Shown here piece by piece: positions 59,901 to 64,000 of a stretch of DNA of 64,000 nucleotides; positions within the stretch are counted from its first letter, which is position 1, and every line of letters begins with the position of its first letter. Origin of the DNA: Taeniopygia guttata (Eukaryota > Chordata > Aves > Passeriformes > Estrildidae); the NCBI RefSeq assembly GCF_048771995.1, contig NC_133024.1:28288001-28352000 (forward strand), written 5' to 3'. The translations under genes and the position numbers were made by a program. The notes below the pieces were generated by a model. It made no database searches, was not told the DNA's origin, and was given only the letters and a program-made list of their open reading frames with translations.

Positions 59901-62900
59901 AGCACAGGGCATTTCTCACTTCCTGAGCACTCCAAAAGCAAAGCACAACTGCTCTTCACAGTGTCGGGAAAGACATTCCCCAACACAAGCTCCAAACCAT
60001 GGACATCAACACCATCTGACTAACGTACCTACAGCCAAAAAAAGCATTTTCAAAACTCTATTACAGCTCATTTATAGTTGCTACTAAACTGTTCTACACA
60101 AGTAACACTGTGAAAGCAAAAAACCTTGAAAGTGTCTTTTGCTTTCACATCCAGTTCCATAGTTCCCACAGTTTTGACAATAAGCATTTCTTTATCCACC
60201 TGGATTTGCCGCTGTTTGCAGGCTGTGCTTTCATTACTGTACTCCAACACAAAAAAAGAAATGACCACATAGTTTTTTTAACATGTATCAGATCTCTTAA
60301 TTACAGTAGCTACTTGTCTAGTGTAGCAACTCCACTTTTTTTGGCTGCTTTGGGTGGGTGTTGCTGTTTGATACTTTGATTTATTCTACACTTACTTCCC
60401 AGCACCTCTTTCAGGCAGCCTGACAAGTCCTGCACCAAATATTGACTTAAACAGAAACTATTGCTACAATATCACATGCTTGGCCAATCGAACATTTGCT
60501 TTTACTTTTACTCCAGCTGTTTCTGAGCTGAACTCTGAATAGTGACAGAAACCTTTCCTGTGTGAACTGTCAGTGCACAACTACATGAAGTCACTTAATT
60601 TTTTCTATTAATCCCTTCAATACCACATCACTTCATAATAACAAGCACTGGATGGACACATGGCAAGAAGAAAAATGCAATTCAGTTTGTTCCAAAACTT
60701 CCGAGATTAAAGAATGATTCTTATCTGAGATCACAGATGCTTAACAGCCTTTGCTTCCAGCACAGCTGAAACCCTCACAGATATTCTTTGCTGTCTCATC
60801 CTCTCCACACACTCTCTTTCTACATGCAGACTAACAAATCCCTCCAGTGCACTCCATGTGGATGAGCACAAAAAGCTGAAGCCCCTCACCAGGGGGATAC
60901 AGATCACTTCTTACAACAAAACCAGGACACCCAGCTTTACTCTTTGGTTCTTTTGACACAGATCAGAGATACAGTCTCTGATAGCTGAGAGATGCTTTGT
61001 ATTTCATCCAACAGCTTTTCCTCTTCAGCACCCTCCTGGTCCTGCAGGACATCCTCTAAAACCTTTTACAACAAGACCAGCACCTCCTCTCTGCGCCAGC
61101 TGCTGTAGGGGATAAGAGCTCTCAGAATCCCTGGCAATCAAACTACTACAATACAAACTTTCACTAACAGGCATTTTTAAGCTAGGTATTTCTAATATTT
61201 TGCAACACTCCCACAGAGGACACTCTCCCATGCTAAGCTTTTTCTAATCAGTGCCTGCAGAGAGGGTGGCAAGACAACCGAGCCAGGCTCTTCTCAGTGA
61301 TGTCAAACAACAGGACAAGAGGCAATGGGCAGAAACCAGAACACAGTTATTCCTCACCCAAATATGAGGAATAACTTCTTTACTGTGCAGGTGACAGAGC
61401 ACTGTAACAGGCAGCACAAAGAGCTTGTGGAGTCTCCCTCACTACAGACATTCAAGAATCAACTGAATACAATCCTGTGCCATGTGCTCTGGGATGACCT
61501 GGCTTGACAGGGAGGCTGGAGCAGATGACCCACTGTGGTCTCTTCTAACCTGACCCAGTCTGTGACTGCAAACAGAAGTTATACGTGACCCTTCTGAAGC
61601 ATCCACCACTGACAGGTTAGTGCTCTGCTAACTGCTCATTCCCACTGTTTCGCAGATCTTTCAAAACTGTTTAATTTGCTCTGACAGTCGTTCTGAGGTC
61701 TGTATTTTTAAAGCCAGTTCCACAGACACCTGTGGACTGTGAAGCAAACCCGCTCTCCCTTAGTGTTACATTCTGGTGCAGTTTTGCACTCGGTGCACCA
61801 ACAGACCCAGTTCCCTCCTCAGAAGCTGCCAACACAGTATTTGTACCTGCACTGGAATCGAGCTGCAGGTGGGACACGCTTCCCACGTGGATGCAGTACC
61901 CCCAGCTGAACACAGCCACCCTTCCTGTGCCTGCCACACGGCTCCCCTCCCAAGGCTGCCGCGGCAGGGCTCACCTGGGCCCTCTGTGTGATGAGCTGCG
62001 AGGCGTTGAACTTGGCCACGACGCTCTTGAGCACCTCGTTGACGATGGAGGGCAGCACACGCTCCTCGTAGTCCAGCCCCAGGCGCTGGTACATGCTGGG
62101 CAGCTCGGCCGCGTTGGGCCGCGTCAGCACCCGCAGCGAGATGTTCACCATCTGCAGGTCTGCGGGGACAGCAGTGCTCAGGCCCGCGGGGCGGCTGCAC
62201 AGCCCCTCCCGGGCCCTCTCCGGCAGCAACGGGACAAGGAGCAGGCAGCGCCCACTGGGAGAGGGACACTTGGGCTGGGAATTGGGAAGAAATCCTTTAC
62301 GGTGAGGGCGGGGTGACACAAGCTGTCCAGGGAAGCTGCGGATGCCCCAGCCCTGGAGGTGCTCGTGACCAGGTGGGATGGGGCTTTGAGCAGCCTGGGC
62401 TTGTGAAAGGTGTCACTATCCGCGGCAGGAAATTGTGACTGAACGATTTTTAAGGTCTATTCCAAGCCCTTAATATTCCATAATTGTCTGAGGAGCGCCT
62501 CCACTACGACGGAACTCCTGTGCTGTTCCCCCCACCCCATGGCCGCTCCGTCTCACCTTTGGAACCAGTGGGGGAGGAGATTTTCCGCGGCCGCGCTCGG
62601 ATGTCGTAGATGATGGGGTACTGGAACCAGGGGATCCTGCGGGAGCGAAGCCGCGTTAGGGGCGAGGGCCCCGCCGGGCCGAAGGGCCGGGGGGGCCGGG
62701 CCCTACCTGAAGTGCAGCCCCTCGGCCAGGATGGTGTCCTGCTGCACGCCGCCGATGCGGTTGAAGAAGATGGCGCGCTGGCCGCCCTCCACTGCGGGAA
62801 AGAGCGAGGCTTTGGTCAGCGCGGACCGCGGGCGCGAAGGCTCCGAGGGGCTGGGGGGCACTCTACTCACCAATGAAGACGGACTCTCGCACGCCGTAGG

Positions 62901-62997
62901 CCAGGGCGCCGGCGCCCAGCAGCAGCTTGAGCGCGGTGCCGACGCCGCGGGGCCCGGTCGGCAGCCGCCCCGCCAGGTCCTTCAGGTTCTGCGCCAT
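56978..62997 (-). CDS. PHB2: Prohibitin-2
   Basis: Inner mitochondrial membrane scaffold that forms rings with PHB1, needed for cristae, OPA1 stability and mitophagy. Coding exons, in transcription order: 62871-62997, 62707-62791, 62557-62636, 61975-62159, 59738-59867, 59191-59294, 58690-58767, 58070-58146 and 56978-57008, giving 298 aa (human 299). The N-terminus [13 protein letters not shown] and hydrophobic [14 protein letters not shown] anchor match the family. The PHB/SPFH domain follows ([35 protein letters not shown]). The mitophagy LC3-binding motif YQRL sits at residues 121-124, as in human. The coiled-coil ([19 protein letters not shown]) and [12 protein letters not shown] are intact. 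The intron 58768-59190 is AT-AC; all others are GT-AG. The end reads [12 protein letters not shown] instead of FTRGSDSLIKGKK. It is transcribed divergently from EMG1. Confidence 0.97.
58768..59190 (-). other. PHB2: AT-AC (U12-type) intron of PHB2
   Basis: Between ...GCC AAG ATG and CTC GGG GAA the intron begins ATATCCTGCT (59,190 down to 59,181) and ends TTGTAC (58,773 to 58,768). TTTTCTTTAAC at 58,794-58,784 matches the U12 branch site (TTCCTTAAC) and puts its adenosine about 17 bases from the acceptor. Joining these borders gives KMLGEALS, exactly the family sequence; no GT-AG alternative restores it. Confidence 0.88.
59868..61974 (-). other. PHB2: PHB2 intron 4
   Basis: 2.1 kb and the largest PHB2 intron. 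It contains an exon-like open stretch (60,133-60,240), a 12-bp perfect inverted repeat (60,110-60,148) and a CR1 fragment (61,235-61,568). In mammals a PHB2 intron hosts scaRNA SCARNA12; I cannot assign it here. Confidence 0.5.
61235..61568 (+). mobile_element. CR1 LINE 3' end in PHB2 intron 4
   Basis: CR1 3' signature: caacaggacaagaggcaatg, ctacagacattcaagaatca, ctctgggatgacctggcttg, and tggtctcttctaacctgacc then cagtctgtgac. It is antisense to PHB2 and 5'-truncated. Confidence 0.85.
62262..62490 (+). mobile_element. CR1 LINE 3' end in PHB2 intron 3
   Basis: The stretch ggaagaaatcctttacggtg, then agctgcggatgccccagccc, ggggctttgagcagcctggg and a worn tail (ggtctattccaagcccttaa) mark a CR1 3' end. 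It fills over half of the 397-bp intron and is antisense to PHB2. Confidence 0.85.
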
Positions 62998-63255
62998 GGC
63001 CGCCCCGCCACCGCCCCCGCCGGGAAGGACACCGGAAGGAGCGACCGCCGTGCCGCTCCGGCGGGAAACCGCGGCGCCGGGAGCTCCCCCCGCTGCCCCT
63101 TCCCGCCCCCAGCACTCGCCTTCCGGCGCGGCGGCCGAGGCGCTCCGGAAGCGGGTCCGGCCGGAGCCAGATCGAGGGCGCGCCCCGGCGCCATCTTGGG
63201 TGGCCGCGGCGGGAAGGGCGGGGCCGGGGCGGGGCCGGCGGGGCCGCGTGACAAA
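62998..63255. promoter_or_regulatory. Divergent CpG promoter of PHB2 and EMG1
   Basis: 258 bp separate the two start codons. It is CpG-rich, TATA-less and carries YY1-type motifs on both sides: CCATCTTG (63,191-63,198; minus strand CAAGATGG) and AAAATGGCGGC overlapping the EMG1 start (63,253-63,263). The arrangement suits two housekeeping genes with back-to-back starts. Confidence 0.8.
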
Positions 63256-64000
63256 ATGGCGGCGCCCAGGCGGGCACGTGGGGCCGCGCCGCCGGAGGAG
63301 GAGGAGGGGGAGGATGAAGGGCGCTCGCTGGGCGCCAAGCGGCTCCGCGAGCAGCGCCGGCTCCTCGTCGTGCTGGAGGGGGCGAGCCTGGAGACCGTGA
63401 AGGTGCGGGCGGCGGGAGATCGGGGCGGGTCCGGCCGTGCCCGGGATGGCCTCGCTCGCCGCTCACCCGTCCGTGCTTTGGCCGTAGGTGGGGAAGACGT
63501 TCGAGCTGCTCAACTGCGACAAGCATAAGGCGCTGCTGCTGCGGAACGGCCGGGACCCCGGGGAGGTGCGGCCCGACATCACGCACCAGGTACCCGCTGG
63601 GCTGCTCGGGGCCATCGCCCCTCGGGTCCGGGCGTCCGCCGGTGCCCCTGGAGCCCGGGGCCGAGTTTGGGCTCCCCCGCTGTGCTGGTGGGCTTTGAGC
63701 TGAGTCTGGGTTTGGGTGTGGGCTTGATTTCTTAGCATTACACTGTCCCATCCCATAATGAGATGAGCTTTCAGCCTCAACATCGGTCCCGTCTGTATTT
63801 GCGGGGGCTAACCGTCAATTTCCTCTAAAATTCTCTCTCTTGTGCCTTTCTATTTCCACTACCGTGTGCTTTTCACTTTCAGAGTCTCCTGATGCTTATG
63901 GACAGCCCCCTGAATCGGGCTGGGCTCCTGCAGGTTTATATCCACACCAAGAAGAATGTTCTCATTGAAGTCAATCCCCAAACCAGAATCCCAAGAACTT
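63256..64000 (+). CDS. EMG1: EMG1 (Nep1) rRNA pseudouridine N1-methyltransferase, first three exons, truncated by window end
   Basis: SPOUT-class methyltransferase that methylates a hypermodified pseudouridine in 18S rRNA and helps assemble the small ribosomal subunit in the nucleolus. Exons seen: 63256-63402, 63488-63589 and 63883 to the window end. Exon 1 encodes an acidic, poorly conserved N-terminus ([20 protein letters not shown]) and then [16 protein letters not shown]; exon 2 [20 protein letters not shown] and [12 protein letters not shown]; exon 3 [39 protein letters not shown]. From LLVVLEG onward it follows the human protein nearly residue for residue. The SAM-binding knot at the C-terminus lies beyond the window. 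Intron 1 is only 85 bp. Confidence 0.97.

Overview
This window is vertebrate nuclear DNA and almost certainly from a bird. The gene order ENO2 - ATN1 - U7 snRNA - C12orf57 - PTPN6 - PHB2 - EMG1 matches the conserved segment of human 12p13. Several CR1 LINE 3' ends are present, including the typical tail ending in CTTCCAAC...ATTCTATG-like sequence. Introns are short and promoters are CpG-rich, as in compact avian chromosomes. I cannot name the species from sequence alone. No prokaryotic-type system, CRISPR array or recognisable viral fossil was seen.

Layout. 1-2,989: upstream region of ENO2, with no coding sequence I can prove. 2,997-8,599: ENO2 (+), 11 coding exons, 434 aa, with a CpG-dense 3' UTR to about 9,320. 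9,320-14,430: intergenic, with an isolated GC-rich promoter-like patch near 10.6 kb. 14,560-16,800: strong CpG island carrying the probable ATN1 promoter and non-coding exon 1, followed by an 11.96-kb first intron. 27,832-35,716: ATN1 coding exons (+). 37,332-37,394: U7 snRNA (+) with its own octamer and PSE. 37,590-38,159: C12orf57 (+). 38,312-44,200: intergenic. 44,314-52,204: PTPN6/SHP-1 (+), 15 coding exons. 52,811-56,700: intergenic, mostly an old CR1. 56,978-62,997: PHB2 (-), 9 coding exons including one AT-AC intron. 63,256-64,000: first three exons of EMG1 (+), cut by the window end; it shares a 258-bp divergent promoter with PHB2.

The genes form no operon or shared pathway. They are a glycolytic enzyme, a transcriptional corepressor, a histone-mRNA processing RNA, a small developmental protein, a phosphatase, a mitochondrial scaffold and a ribosome-biogenesis methyltransferase. 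The most notable observations are an AT-AC (U12-type) intron in PHB2, near-absence of the disease-associated polyglutamine tract in ATN1 while polyserine tracts are long, a stop-free 108-nt in-frame intron in ATN1, a well-preserved U7 snRNA gene beside a 27-bp minisatellite, no visible miR-200c/141 at the place where mammals carry them, and exon-like or strongly folded stretches in PHB2 introns.
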